From contig NZ_JAPFQL010000011.1 in assembly GCF_028446585.1 (NCBI RefSeq), positions 62,001 through 126,000 of the forward strand: 64,000 bases of DNA. Reading direction: 5' to 3'. The position numbers were made by a program, and so were the translations under genes. Below are positions 7,790 through 15,984 of the stretch, in pieces; the stretch's first letter is position 1, and each line of letters begins with the position of its first letter. The stretch comes from Intrasporangium calvum (GTDB lineage Bacteria > Actinomycetota > Actinomycetes > Actinomycetales > Dermatophilaceae). Below the pieces are notes generated by a model. It saw nothing but the letters and a program-made list of their open reading frames with translations. It was not told where the DNA came from and did not search any database.

Positions 7790-9042
7790 GCAGTGTGCCC
7801 AAGGGTTGGCGGCGCAAGACCCTGTCTGAGGTGGCTAGCTGGGGCAGCGGCGGAACCCCAGCCGCTGGCAACAAGCAGTTCTACGGAGGCGACATTCCTT
7901 GGGCCGTTATTGGTGACTTGAGCGACGGTCTCGTGACCAAGACGGCTAAGAGCATCACGCAACTCGGGCTCGACTGCTCCTCCGCCAAGCGGGTCCCCGA
8001 GGGGGCTGTCTTGGTGGCCATGTACGGATCCATCGGCAAGCTGGGCATCGCGGGTATCCCTCTAACCACAAATCAGGCGATTGCCTTTGCAATCCCCGGG
8101 CACGAGCTCGATCCAAAGTTCCTCTTTTACTACCTCATGAGTCAGCGGCGCCAGTTGGACGCGATGGGCAAAGGTGCGACCCAGAGAAACATTAGTCAAA
8201 CGATCCTTAAGTCTTGGCCGATTGTTCTTCCCGATGCTATTCGGGAACAGCGAATGATCGTCGAACTCATCGAAGACCACCTCTCCCGCTTGGACGCTGC
8301 GAGTGTCGAACTTCGGCATCAACAGAAGCGCATAGAGGGGCTCCGCATCAGTGGGATCAATCGCGCGACCTCAACGCCTGAAGCAAAGTACGTTTCGCTC
8401 GTCGATCTGCTGACCCATTCCGTCGGTGGCCTCTGGGGCCGCGAGAGCGGTGCGGATGAGATGGACGTTCGCGTTATCCGGGTCACTGAACTGAAGCGTC
8501 ATGGAGAACTGGAGATCTCGACCGCCGCGACCCGGTCCCTGACACGAAATCAGTACGAAGGCCGAGCGCTCCACCCCGGTGATCTCCTCTTGGAAAAGTC
8601 TGGCGGGGGACCGAAGACCCCGGTAGGTCGTGTTGCGTTGGTGCGCCACGTAGATGAACCGTCGGTCTGTGCGAACTTCATGCACTTGATGCGCCCCAAT
8701 CCAGATCGCGTCCTGCCGCGCTTCCTGCATCTAGTACTCAACGCTTTTCACCAATCCGGTGGTACTGCGCCGATGCAGACTGCATCGACCAACATCCGCA
8801 ACATTAAGGCGAGCGAGTACCTTCAAATTCAACTACAGCTACCGAGCCTTGAGGAGCAGCAGTCTGCATTAGCCGAAGTCGAGCCACTCCTCGAGGCATG
8901 CACCCAACTCGAGAACTCGCTCGAGCTCGCCCGTCGACGGACTATGTCGCTCAGGCAAGCGGTGCTGACGGCGGCCTTCGAGGGCAGGTTGACTGGTGGG
9001 AGCATGCAGCCTGAACTGCTTTTGGAGTCTGCGAATGTCTGA
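7786..9042 (+). CDS. hsdS: Type I restriction-modification specificity subunit (HsdS)
   Basis: HsdS recognises the bipartite DNA target for both methylation and cleavage. The 418-residue protein has two target-recognition domains, the first beginning V-P-K-G-W-R-R-K-T-L-S-E-V-A and ending near A-I-P-G. Helical conserved regions follow each one (S-R-L-D-A-A-S-V-E-L-R-H-Q-Q-K-R-I-E-G-L and L-R-Q-A-V-L-T-A-A-F-E-G-R-L). The GTG start overlaps the hsdR stop (GTGA). The second half is visibly less GC-rich than its neighbours, as expected for exchangeable specificity domains. The recognition sequence cannot be predicted here. Confidence 0.92.
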   Translation: MSSVPKGWRRKTLSEVASWGSGGTPAAGNKQFYGGDIPWAVIGDLSDGLVTKTAKSITQLGLDCSSAKRVPEGAVLVAMYGSIGKLGIAGIPLTTNQAIAFAIPGHELDPKFLFYYLMSQRRQLDAMGKGATQRNISQTILKSWPIVLPDAIREQRMIVELIEDHLSRLDAASVELRHQQKRIEGLRISGINRATSTPEAKYVSLVDLLTHSVGGLWGRESGADEMDVRVIRVTELKRHGELEISTAATRSLTRNQYEGRALHPGDLLLEKSGGGPKTPVGRVALVRHVDEPSVCANFMHLMRPNPDRVLPRFLHLVLNAFHQSGGTAPMQTASTNIRNIKASEYLQIQLQLPSLEEQQSALAEVEPLLEACTQLENSLELARRRTMSLRQAVLTAAFEGRLTGGSMQPELLLESANV

Positions 9043-9162
9043 GGTCAGTAGCGCGGGCTTGGACCTTCAAACCTACGGTACGGTCAGCCAACTCCGTCTC
9101 GACGAGAATCCATCAAGACACTCTGAGCAAGTGCAGCCGCGAGGCGCACGGAGATGAACGAC

Positions 9163-10677
9163 ATGAATGATGCCCGCCGTCTGGTTGACAAGCTGTGGTC
9201 CTATTGCGACGTACTGCGCGATGACGGCGTCGGGGTCATCGAGTACACCGAGCAGCTGACCTACCTGCTCTTCCTGAAGATGGCCCACGAGCGGGCCACC
9301 CGGAGGCTCAGGCCCGAGCAGATCGTGCCGGACGAGTACTCCTGGCAGCGCCTGCTCGACGCCCAAGGAGACCAGCTCGAGCTGACCTACACCAAGATCC
9401 TCGTCGGGCTGGCAAGAGAGCCTGGCGTCATCGGGACGATCTTCCGAAAGGCTCAGAACCGGATCCAGGACCCGGCGAAACTGAAGCGGCTCATCGTCGA
9501 CCTGATCGACAAGGAGAACTGGTCGCAGTCAGGCACCGACATCAAGGGCGACGCGTACGAGGAGCTGCTGTCAAAGGGTGCCTCGGACAAGGGCTCCGGC
9601 GCCGGCCAGTACTTCACGCCCCGTCCACTCATCCAAGCCATCGTCGACGTCATCCAACCCACCGTCGCGGACACCGTCGTCGACCCGGCTTGCGGAACGG
9701 CTGGCTTCCTCCTGGTCGCCCATGAGCACGCCTCCCACGGGGCGGAGTCCATGACGCCCTCCGAGCGGGAGAAACTGCGCGACGGGCTGGTTAGCGGCTA
9801 CGAGCTCGTCGACAACACTGCCCGCCTTGCTGCGATGAACCTGCTCCTTCACGGCATGGGCACCGCGAACGGCGAGTCGCTCATCGAGGTCCGAGACTCC
9901 CTCATCGCCGACCCCGGTCAGAGGTGGTCCATCGTCCTGTCGAACCCGCCCTTCGGGCGCAAGTCGTCCCTGACGATGGTGGGAGCCGACGGCCGGGAGG
10001 TCCGCGAGGACAGGGAGATCGAGCGGCAGGACTTCGTCGCCACGACGAGCAACAAGCAGCTCAACTTCGTCCAGCACATCATGACCATCCTCGACACCAA
10101 CGGCCGCGCCGCCGTCGTCCTGCCCGACAACGTCCTCTTCGAGGGCGGCGCCGGCGAGACGATCCGCCGCAAGCTGCTGACCGACTTCGACCTGCACACC
10201 ATGCTCCGGCTGCCGACCGGCATCTTCTACGCCCAAGGCGTCAAGGCCAACGTGCTCTTCTTCGACAAGAAGGTCGCCCGGCCTGGCCACCCGTGGACCG
10301 AGAAGCTCTGGGTCTACGACCTGCGCACGAACAAGCACTTCACCCTTAAGCAGAACCCACTCCGTCGAGCCGACCTCGACGAGTTCGTGGCCGCCTACAG
10401 GCCCGGATCCCCCACGAGCGAGCGGAGCGAGTCGGAGCGGTGGAAGTCGTTCACCTACGACGAGATCATCGCTCGGGACAAGGCCAACCTCGACATCACC
10501 TGGCTGCGGGACGACTCGCTTGAGGACCTCGACAACCTGCCTTCCCCCGACGTGATCGCCCGGGAAATCGTCGAAGACCTCACCGCCGCCCTTGTCGAGT
10601 TCGAGGCAGTGGCGAGCGCGCTGGAGGCTCAGCTCGAGGGTGCCGGCGACCTCTCGGCATCCTCAGTCTCGGAGTAA
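9163..10677 (+). CDS. hsdM: Type I restriction-modification DNA methyltransferase (HsdM)
   Basis: HsdM transfers methyl groups from S-adenosylmethionine to adenine N6. The 504 residues contain the N-terminal helical HsdM region (L-V-D-K-L-W-S-Y-C), the SAM-binding motif D-P-A-C-G-T-A-G-F-L-L and the catalytic N-P-P-F motif (about residue 262). An ATG at 9154 is also in frame, but GGAG at 9150-9153 touches it and is spaced 9 nt from the ATG at 9163, which favours the latter. Gene order is R-S-M with about 120 bp between S and M, unlike the common M-S-R order. Confidence 0.93.
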   Translation: MNDARRLVDKLWSYCDVLRDDGVGVIEYTEQLTYLLFLKMAHERATRRLRPEQIVPDEYSWQRLLDAQGDQLELTYTKILVGLAREPGVIGTIFRKAQNRIQDPAKLKRLIVDLIDKENWSQSGTDIKGDAYEELLSKGASDKGSGAGQYFTPRPLIQAIVDVIQPTVADTVVDPACGTAGFLLVAHEHASHGAESMTPSEREKLRDGLVSGYELVDNTARLAAMNLLLHGMGTANGESLIEVRDSLIADPGQRWSIVLSNPPFGRKSSLTMVGADGREVREDREIERQDFVATTSNKQLNFVQHIMTILDTNGRAAVVLPDNVLFEGGAGETIRRKLLTDFDLHTMLRLPTGIFYAQGVKANVLFFDKKVARPGHPWTEKLWVYDLRTNKHFTLKQNPLRRADLDEFVAAYRPGSPTSERSESERWKSFTYDEIIARDKANLDITWLRDDSLEDLDNLPSPDVIAREIVEDLTAALVEFEAVASALEAQLEGAGDLSASSVSE

Positions 10678-10690
10678 CGGGCGGGTCGGC

Positions 10691-11182
10691 ATGACGATCG
10701 ACGTCACCTTCGACTTCCGCTCGGATGCGACGACGGACGACCCCGACCGGAGCAGCCCGACTCTTCGCCGCTACCACCAAGCCTTATGGAGCAAGCCGCT
10801 GCCCAACGGCCACCGATTCGACCTCGACACCACCACCCCATGGGAGTACCTGCACCACAGATCGGATCTCGGGGAGTTCTTCCTGAGCAGCGACTCCGTG
10901 ATCCCCACGTACGACCATTGGCAGTCAACCGCTGCACGGATCGCTCGCGTGCCACCGAACGAAGTGGAGAGCTTCGTGGCGGTCGGCTACACCATCGGCG
11001 GGATGATGGTCTTCCCGAGTAACAAGGTGGACGGGAAGTGGACCATCAACATGGCGCGCGGGATGAGCCGTGCGATCGCCGATCGGATGGATCTGACGCT
11101 CGAGTGCGCAAGGTCCCGAAGCAAGCCGGGGTCGGTGCAACACGGGCGCCCCGCTCTGCCGGACCGGGGCGCTCCCCATTAA
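10691..11182 (+). CDS. DUF6994-like protein, apparently C-terminally truncated
   Basis: The 163 residues begin M-T-I-D-V-T-F-D-F-R-S-D and contain T-L-R-R-Y-H-Q-A-L-W-S-K-P-L and G-E-F-F-L-S-S-D-S-V-I-P. I match these from memory to the DUF6994 family, whose function is unknown. Family-like sequence appears to stop near D-L-T-L-E-C (about residue 135); the tail R-S-R-S-K-P-G-S-V-Q-H-G is unrelated low-complexity sequence. The downstream bases contain no continuation that I can find. The gene is thus probably cut by a deletion or rearrangement upstream of the next HTH gene. It starts 14 nt after hsdM. Confidence 0.6.
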   Translation: MTIDVTFDFRSDATTDDPDRSSPTLRRYHQALWSKPLPNGHRFDLDTTTPWEYLHHRSDLGEFFLSSDSVIPTYDHWQSTAARIARVPPNEVESFVAVGYTIGGMMVFPSNKVDGKWTINMARGMSRAIADRMDLTLECARSRSKPGSVQHGRPALPDRGAPH

Positions 11183-11249
11183 GGGAAGACGCGCGACCGT
11201 CGTGCGGTCGATCTCGTCCCTTGGAGGCAACCCATAGGCAGGCAACCCG

Positions 11250-11678
11250 TCATAGGCCCAAGGCCGCCCGGTCGTCGGCCGTGAGGACGACGGTCCTCGG
11301 CTGCCAGGGCTCGTTGAGCCCCTTCGGCCGGTCGAGGAGCCCGAGTAGCCGGCATCGGGACATGACGATGCACAGGGCCGCTTGAGCGGCGTCCACATCG
11401 CCGGACATGGCCTGTTCCCAGATGGCCGCCTGCAGCGCATCCAGGCGAGCGGCCTCGAGCTGCTGCAGCTCCTCGACGGCATCGCTGATCTCCCGCGCCA
11501 GTGCCTGGGCCACGAGCCGATACACGGTGCCCTTGCTGGCGTAGCCGAGCTCGTCGGCGATGGCTTGGTAAGTCCAGCCTTGGGTGCGTAGCTCGATTGC
11601 CCGGGCACGACGAGCAGCGGCGAGGGCCGTGTTGCGGTGCCGTCCCTCGACCCGGGGGAGCGCTGCTGCGGTGCTCAT
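11250..11678 (-). CDS. HTH protein resembling a phage terminase small subunit
   Basis: The 142-residue protein has an N-terminal helix-turn-helix, A-I-E-L-R-T-Q-G-W-T-Y-Q-A-I-A-D-E-L-G-Y (about 25-45), followed by G-T-V-Y-R-L-V. A helical C-terminal part contains L-D-A-L-Q-A-A-I-W-E-Q-A and I-V-M-S-R-C-R-L-L-G-L. This architecture occurs in actinobacterial phage and plasmid proteins similar to terminase small subunits, which bind packaging sites. No large terminase is nearby. The ATG at 11678 is chosen; one at 11687 would add three residues. It could equally be a small regulator. Confidence 0.6.
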   Translation of the reverse strand: MSTAAALPRVEGRHRNTALAAARRARAIELRTQGWTYQAIADELGYASKGTVYRLVAQALAREISDAVEELQQLEAARLDALQAAIWEQAMSGDVDAAQAALCIVMSRCRLLGLLDRPKGLNEPWQPRTVVLTADDRAALGL

Positions 11679-11771
11679 GAGAACCATTGTCACAGCCACC
11701 CCGGTCGAACATCCGCAGCACGCCCGTGTCGCGTCACCATGGACTGAGACGACCGAGTCACGGAGGAACCG

Positions 11772-11948
11772 ATGGATCGTCAAACGTGGACCTTGGCAGA
11801 CCTTGAGCGAGAACTGGAACGCTTCGAACGAGAGTTGAAAGCCGCTGGGCTACGGCGCAACACCGTCCAGACCTACGTCGGGCGCACCGCCACCTTCCTC
11901 GCCTGGCTAGCGGGCGACTACCACCCTCGAGGTCCCGTCCGGATGTGA
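11772..11948 (+). CDS. Small protein resembling an integrase core-binding (SAM-like) domain (58 aa)
   Basis: GGAGG precedes the ATG at 11772 by 6 nt. The 58 residues include L-E-R-F-E-R-E-L-K-A-A-G-L and N-T-V-Q-T-Y-V-G-R-T-A-T-F-L-A-W-L. This resembles the helical core-binding domain at the start of tyrosine recombinases, with no catalytic domain after it. It ends H-P-R-G-P-V-R-M-stop. It may be a free-standing DNA-binding protein or a remnant; the good ribosome-binding site suggests it is translated. Confidence 0.65.
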   Translation: MDRQTWTLADLERELERFERELKAAGLRRNTVQTYVGRTATFLAWLAGDYHPRGPVRM

Positions 11949-12016
11949 GTCGTGCGTGGAGCCATCCGGTCAAAGATGAACGCCCCAACGTCCGAGCGGT
12001 GTGGCACGCTCAGCAC

Positions 12017-12223
12017 ATGCCGAAGCTGTCGACTCCTGTCATCGAGGTTGCCTGGCGTCACACGGGCGAGACCGGAAAGATCCACTACCGGGCGCGGCGC
12101 CCGGACGGCTCGAGCCGGCACTTGGTCAGCCGTGACGGCGAGGCCCTGTACGAGGTGCTCGAGGCGCATCTGGCCGCCATCGGGTACACCGGGCCCAAGT
12201 CCGACACTGGCGAGATGGGGTGA
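12017..12223 (+). CDS. Small unknown protein (68 aa)
   Basis: The reading frame from the ATG at 12017 gives 68 residues beginning M-P-K-L-S-T-P-V-I-E-V-A-W-R, with R-H-L-V-S-R-D-G-E-A-L-Y-E-V-L-E-A-H-L in the second half. Its composition is more protein-like than the competing frames, but no clear ribosome-binding site precedes the start. An upstream start at 11945 is possible and would overlap the 58-residue gene. It ends 94 nt before the Mrr-type gene. Confidence 0.4.
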   Translation: MPKLSTPVIEVAWRHTGETGKIHYRARRPDGSSRHLVSRDGEALYEVLEAHLAAIGYTGPKSDTGEMG

Positions 12224-12317
12224 TCCAGTTGCCCGCCACAGGAGGCTCATGGTTGGGGTCGGCGCGCGGGCACCCCGCCACGCGACGGACAGGCATCAGC
12301 GACGTGGAGCGTGACGG

Positions 12318-13349
12318 ATGACCAACATGTGGGGCATCCACAACGATGCCTTCGGCTCCGAGCTGGTGGAGCAGGGGTTCATCTCCATCGGCTGGGAAGA
12401 GATGCCTGACCTGCGCACGATCGGTGACGACCGTGAGCGTATGAAGGCGAGCCTGGAGCGGACCTACCCCAGCGCCAAGGCCGGAGCCATCCCGGTGTGG
12501 GCAGGCATCCTGCTGCGCTTCGCCTACACCATGCAGGTCGGTGACATCGTTGTGGCCCCCTACAGACCGGACGGGACTATCAACTTCGGCGTCGTCGAAG
12601 GACCTTACGAGTACCACCAGCACGTCAAACGGCACCCCCACCGGCGCCGGGTGCGATGGACCAGGACTGGCGTCTCGCGGGGCCTGTTCCCCCAAACCGT
12701 GCTGTACGAGATCGGGTCGGCTCTCACCCTGTTCCAGGTGCGCAAGGGCGTAGAGACGTTCGAACGCTTCCTCGACTCAGAGTCGGATGAGCCGTTCGAC
12801 CCGGCGCCGACCCCCATCACGAACCAGAGCGAGCGGGCGACCGTGTGGGCCGAGGAAGAGCCCAACGCAACCCGGATCGAGCAGTACTCGCGCGACTTCA
12901 TCCTGCGCACCCTCCTCACCGACCTCTCCCACGAGGAGTTCGAACACTTCACTGCAGATCTACTCCGCACCCTTGGCTACCAAGCCCGAGTCACCCCCTA
13001 CGCGTCCGACGGCGGCATCGACGTCATCGCCCACCGCGACCCGCTGGGTCTTGAGCCGCCCATCATCAAGGTCCAGTGCAAACACACGACCGGCACCCAG
13101 AGCCGGCCCGATGTTCAGCGACTGATCGGCACACTCTCATCGAGCGAGCTGGGGCTGTTCGTCACCCTCGGTACGTACAGCCGAGACGCCCTGGAGCTCG
13201 AGCGCGAGCGGCAGAACCTACGGCTCTTCAGCGGTGCCGACATCACCACCCTGACCTTGGACAACTACTCATCCCTCCCGGGCCGGTGGCGCGCCCGGCT
13301 GCCCCTGAGGCAGGTCCTAGTCGTGGACCGGGAACCCGAGGTCGACTGA
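12318..13349 (+). CDS. Mrr-type restriction endonuclease with N-terminal EVE/PUA-like domain
   Basis: The 343-residue protein appears to be a fusion. The N-terminal half (about 1-150) contains G-I-H-N-D, G-F-I-S-I-G-W, Y-T-M-Q-V-G-D-I-V-V-A-P-Y and F-G-V-V-E-G-P-Y. This pattern resembles EVE/PUA-like domains that read modified bases. The C-terminal Mrr domain (about 205-320) has L-S-H-E-E-F-E-H-F, G-G-I-D-V-I-A-H and V-Q-C-K-H, the D...QxK nuclease core. Mrr-family enzymes cut methylated DNA, so this could be a modification-dependent (type IV) enzyme. It must tolerate the adenine methylation by the nearby HsdM. GGAG lies 9 nt before the ATG. Confidence 0.82.
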   Translation: MTNMWGIHNDAFGSELVEQGFISIGWEEMPDLRTIGDDRERMKASLERTYPSAKAGAIPVWAGILLRFAYTMQVGDIVVAPYRPDGTINFGVVEGPYEYHQHVKRHPHRRRVRWTRTGVSRGLFPQTVLYEIGSALTLFQVRKGVETFERFLDSESDEPFDPAPTPITNQSERATVWAEEEPNATRIEQYSRDFILRTLLTDLSHEEFEHFTADLLRTLGYQARVTPYASDGGIDVIAHRDPLGLEPPIIKVQCKHTTGTQSRPDVQRLIGTLSSSELGLFVTLGTYSRDALELERERQNLRLFSGADITTLTLDNYSSLPGRWRARLPLRQVLVVDREPEVD

Positions 13350-13424
13350 CAACACCTCGCGTCGCGTCGCGGAAGCGCCGGGAGGCACTGTTCAGGTTCG
13401 CCGGAGTGATCAACCAAGCCAAAG

Positions 13425-13454
13425 TTCTTCTTACAGAAAGAAATACGCTATACT
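13425..13454 (+). promoter_or_regulatory. Candidate promoter upstream of the DUF4192 gene
   Basis: TATACT (13449-13454) is an almost perfect -10 element inside a short AT-rich stretch. The best -35 with 18-nt spacing is the poor hexamer TTCTTC (13425-13430). A terminator-like hairpin follows before the gene, so readthrough or attenuation is possible. Confidence 0.5.
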
Positions 13455-13520
13455 AGGTGCTACGAGGAACTGGGATCACCACGCCCGCACGAGGGCTGGA
13501 CAAACCCCCTCGGCACCAAA

Positions 13521-13550
13521 GGCTCGACGCTCCCGTGTCGGGCCTTTTCT
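13521..13550 (+). terminator. Rho-independent terminator-like hairpin before the DUF4192 gene
   Basis: GGCTCGAC and GTCGGGCC pair over 8 bp (one G-T) around an 8-nt loop and are followed by TTTTCT. It lies between the TATACT promoter and the next start codon, and is the first of three similar hairpins (also 14652 and 15631). Confidence 0.65.
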
Positions 13551-13593
13551 CATGCCCTGACGCAGTTCCGGGCCAGACCGGAAGGACGCCCTC

Positions 13594-14610
13594 GTGAGCA
13601 CTACGACCATGCATCTGCGCTCCCCAGCGGAACTACTCGCCGCAGTCCCCTACATCCTTGGCTTCCAGCCGACCGACTCCATCGTCGCGATCGCCCTGAA
13701 GGACGGGCGCGTCGGGCTCACTGCCCGTATCGACCTCCCCGCCCCCGACCATCCCGAGCGCGCCGTTGATGCGCTCATGCCTGCACTGCTCCGGGAGGAA
13801 CCCGACCAGGTCATCGCGATCGGGTACGGCGACAGCGCGGGACACGCGGCGACCGTTCTCGACGGTTTCGCCGCCGTGCTGGCCGAAGAGGGCATCGGGA
13901 TCAGAGACCGACTGCTCGTCACGGGTGGCCGGTGGCGATCCCTCGAGTGCGCCGACCCGGGCTGCTGCCCCCCGGAGGGCACGCTGCTCGAGCAGGACGA
14001 GTCGGCCACCGCGGTCGCGTCCGAGTTCGTCGGGCAGGGCGTCGCGCCGCTGCCGGACCGCGCCGCGCTTGCCGCCCAGCTCGAACCGACGGAGAAGGCC
14101 CGGCTCGTCGGACGGCTGCTCGACCGGCCCCGACCCCGGCGGGTCCTCCAGCCGCGGGTCGTCGCCGGCATCTGGGCCAGGGTCCTCGACCCGGACGAGG
14201 ACCCACCCGAGCTCATGGCACAGGACGCCTCCTGGGCGACCCGCACCCTGCAGGACGTGGGCCTGCGCGACGGGATCATCGCCTGGCTCACCCCAGGCAC
14301 CCTCAAGCCGGCCGACCTGCCCGACGACGTCCAGGCAGTCCTGAAGCTCCTCGGGCCGGCACCCCACACGAGCGGCGACCCGAGCGTTGACCTGCGTCTG
14401 CGTTCCCGGCTGGTCCGGCTATGCACTCTGCTGCCCGACAGTCACGCCGCACCGGCCCTGACCGTGCTGGCGGCCCATGCCTGGTGGCACGGCAACGGCG
14501 CCTTGACTCGGGTCGCGCTCGACCGGACCCTGCGCTGCGATCCCGACTACCGGCTCGCGCAGCTGCTCACGCTCATGGTCGACCAGGGCATCTCCCCCAC
14601 CGACCGCTAG
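13594..14610 (+). CDS. DUF4192 family protein
   Basis: A GTG start with GGAAGGACG upstream gives 338 residues. The N-terminus M-H-L-R-S-P-A-E-L-L-A-A-V-P-Y-I-L-G-F-Q and the following P-T-D-S-I-V match DUF4192, a cytoplasmic actinobacterial family of unknown function. Further conserved-looking pieces are V-I-A-I-G-Y-G-D and A-H-A-W-W-H-G-N-G-A near the C-terminus (about 300). Members occur on chromosomes and on mobile elements. It stands as a single gene between two hairpins. Confidence 0.85.
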   Translation: MSTTTMHLRSPAELLAAVPYILGFQPTDSIVAIALKDGRVGLTARIDLPAPDHPERAVDALMPALLREEPDQVIAIGYGDSAGHAATVLDGFAAVLAEEGIGIRDRLLVTGGRWRSLECADPGCCPPEGTLLEQDESATAVASEFVGQGVAPLPDRAALAAQLEPTEKARLVGRLLDRPRPRRVLQPRVVAGIWARVLDPDEDPPELMAQDASWATRTLQDVGLRDGIIAWLTPGTLKPADLPDDVQAVLKLLGPAPHTSGDPSVDLRLRSRLVRLCTLLPDSHAAPALTVLAAHAWWHGNGALTRVALDRTLRCDPDYRLAQLLTLMVDQGISPTDR

Positions 14611-14651
14611 GACGCGAGCCGTCACCCACAACAGAACAGCACCGAAGAACC

Positions 14652-14680
14652 AGGCCCGACCACACCGATGTGGCGGGCCT
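14652..14680 (+). terminator. Strong intergenic hairpin between the DUF4192 gene and the 293-aa gene
   Basis: AGGCCCG and CGGGCCT pair outside, CCACA and TGTGG pair inside, with one bulged base and a 4-nt loop. It is followed by TTCGTTATGCC. It probably terminates the DUF4192 transcript. Confidence 0.7.
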
Positions 14681-14739
14681 TCGTTATGCCCGGCGCGCCA
14701 AGCGGTGCCGGGCGACTCATCCCACAGAAGGAGAAGATC

Positions 14740-15621
14740 ATGAGCACCGCCACCATGGACGGGCGTCTCTACGCCGTCCCCGACCCGACCACCAAGGAAC
14801 GCCTCGGGATCCTGCTCCGCCTGCGACGCGGCGCACGCCGAGCCCTCGACACCGCCCTCGCCCTCCCCCGCGCAGCCGCGGGCTGGGTGCTCCGGCACGC
14901 CCGCACCGTCTTGTCCGCCTTCGCCAACAACCCGACCCTCGCCCGCCTCAGCGCCCGCCTGCGCGGCCTCGGGAGCCTCATCCGGACGGCCGGGCCAGGG
15001 ACGGTGACTGCCGCCGTGCTGAGCGTCCCGGCGGTCTGGCGCGCCGCGACCCGAGCCGTCTGCTGGATCGGGGCCAAGCTGACCGCGGGCGCCAGCGCCC
15101 TCTGGCAGTGGACCAGGGGCACGCTCGCCAGGTTCGGGCCGACCGGCGTCCGCATCGCCAACAGCCTCGGTGAGGCCGGCTCTGCCGTCGGCGGGTTCGT
15201 CACCCGCGTGGCGACCCACCCGATCAGCCAGGCCCTCGCCCGAACAGTGAGGTCGGTGGCTCGGCTGGTCCGTCCGGTCAGCCAGTCCCTGGTCGTGCAC
15301 CGGCTCGCCGCGGTCTTCGTCGCGGCGCCGTGGCTGCGGGGCCTGCTCGAGGTCCTGGTCCTGCCGTTCGTCATCGCACCGGGCTTGACCGCCCACGTCG
15401 GCCGGCACCTGCGATCGGTGCCAGAGAACCCCTCCGGCTCGGCTCCGAACGCGGCCGCGACCTCCAGCGGCACGCCGCGCGCGGCCAGCACCACAGCGGC
15501 GGAGGCGGTCCCCACCGAGGCGGACGCGTGGGACGAGCTGCTCACACCGCGCAACCGGGCCGAGCGCCGCGCCCAACAGCAGGCTCAGGCCCACGCCAAG
15601 CGCACCCGCGCCCGGCACTGA
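14740..15621 (+). CDS. Unknown membrane-associated protein (293 aa)
   Basis: The ATG at 14740 follows GAAGGAGAAG. The 293 residues carry a basic N-terminal region (L-R-R-G-A-R-R-A-L), several Ala/Val-rich stretches and one clear hydrophobic segment near residues 225-245 (L-L-E-V-L-V-L-P-F-V-I-A-P). A charged tail follows (R-N-R-A-E-R-R-A-Q-Q-Q-A-Q-A). The repeated amphipathic helices suggest membrane surface association. No family is recognised. It is flanked by hairpins on both sides, so it is a self-contained transcription unit. Confidence 0.65.
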   Translation: MSTATMDGRLYAVPDPTTKERLGILLRLRRGARRALDTALALPRAAAGWVLRHARTVLSAFANNPTLARLSARLRGLGSLIRTAGPGTVTAAVLSVPAVWRAATRAVCWIGAKLTAGASALWQWTRGTLARFGPTGVRIANSLGEAGSAVGGFVTRVATHPISQALARTVRSVARLVRPVSQSLVVHRLAAVFVAAPWLRGLLEVLVLPFVIAPGLTAHVGRHLRSVPENPSGSAPNAAATSSGTPRAASTTAAEAVPTEADAWDELLTPRNRAERRAQQQAQAHAKRTRARH

Positions 15622-15630
15622 CCCCACGCA

Positions 15631-15660
15631 CAGGAGGCCCGTCGCGTGGCGGGCCTCCTG
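15631..15660 (+). terminator. Perfect 11-bp hairpin between the 293-aa and 89-aa genes
   Basis: CAGGAGGCCCG and CGGGCCTCCTG are perfect inverted repeats around an 8-nt loop. The sequence CCCATGCC follows, as ATGCC follows the two similar hairpins upstream. No T-run is present, so it may act as a bidirectional or Rho-assisted terminator. Confidence 0.6.
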
Positions 15661-15680
15661 CCCATGCCAAAGGAGAACCC

Positions 15681-15950
15681 ATGCTGATCGTCCTGTCCGT
15701 CGCGGCAGCCGCTGCCCTGGTGGTCGTCGCCTACAGCAAGCTCCGAGAACACTCACCCGACGCCGGTACAGCGGGCCTCCGGGCCGTCCGCGACCTCGCC
15801 GACGTCGTCATCGTCTGCGTCAAGGCCGTCGAAGGCGTCGTCGACGTGCTGTCCCGCTCCCCCCAAGCCCCGCTCAATGCCTCGACGAGTTGGGGCGGCT
15901 ACAGCGCGGGCTACCCGTACGCCCCGGACTTCGGCGACGAGCCCTTGTAG
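15681..15950 (+). CDS. Small membrane-anchored unknown protein (89 aa)
   Basis: AGGAGA precedes the ATG at 15681 by 5 nt. The N-terminus M-L-I-V-L-S-V-A-A-A-A-A-L-V-V-V-A-Y is a signal-anchor segment, and the rest is mostly hydrophilic with V-V-I-V-C-V-K-A-V-E-G-V-V-D in the middle. The C-terminus is rich in Tyr/Gly/Pro. Function is unknown. It follows its own upstream hairpin, like its two neighbours. Confidence 0.65.
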   Translation: MLIVLSVAAAAALVVVAYSKLREHSPDAGTAGLRAVRDLADVVIVCVKAVEGVVDVLSRSPQAPLNASTSWGGYSAGYPYAPDFGDEPL

Positions 15951-15984
15951 CCACTACCACGGCTCGGCTGCAGAACCGAACGAC

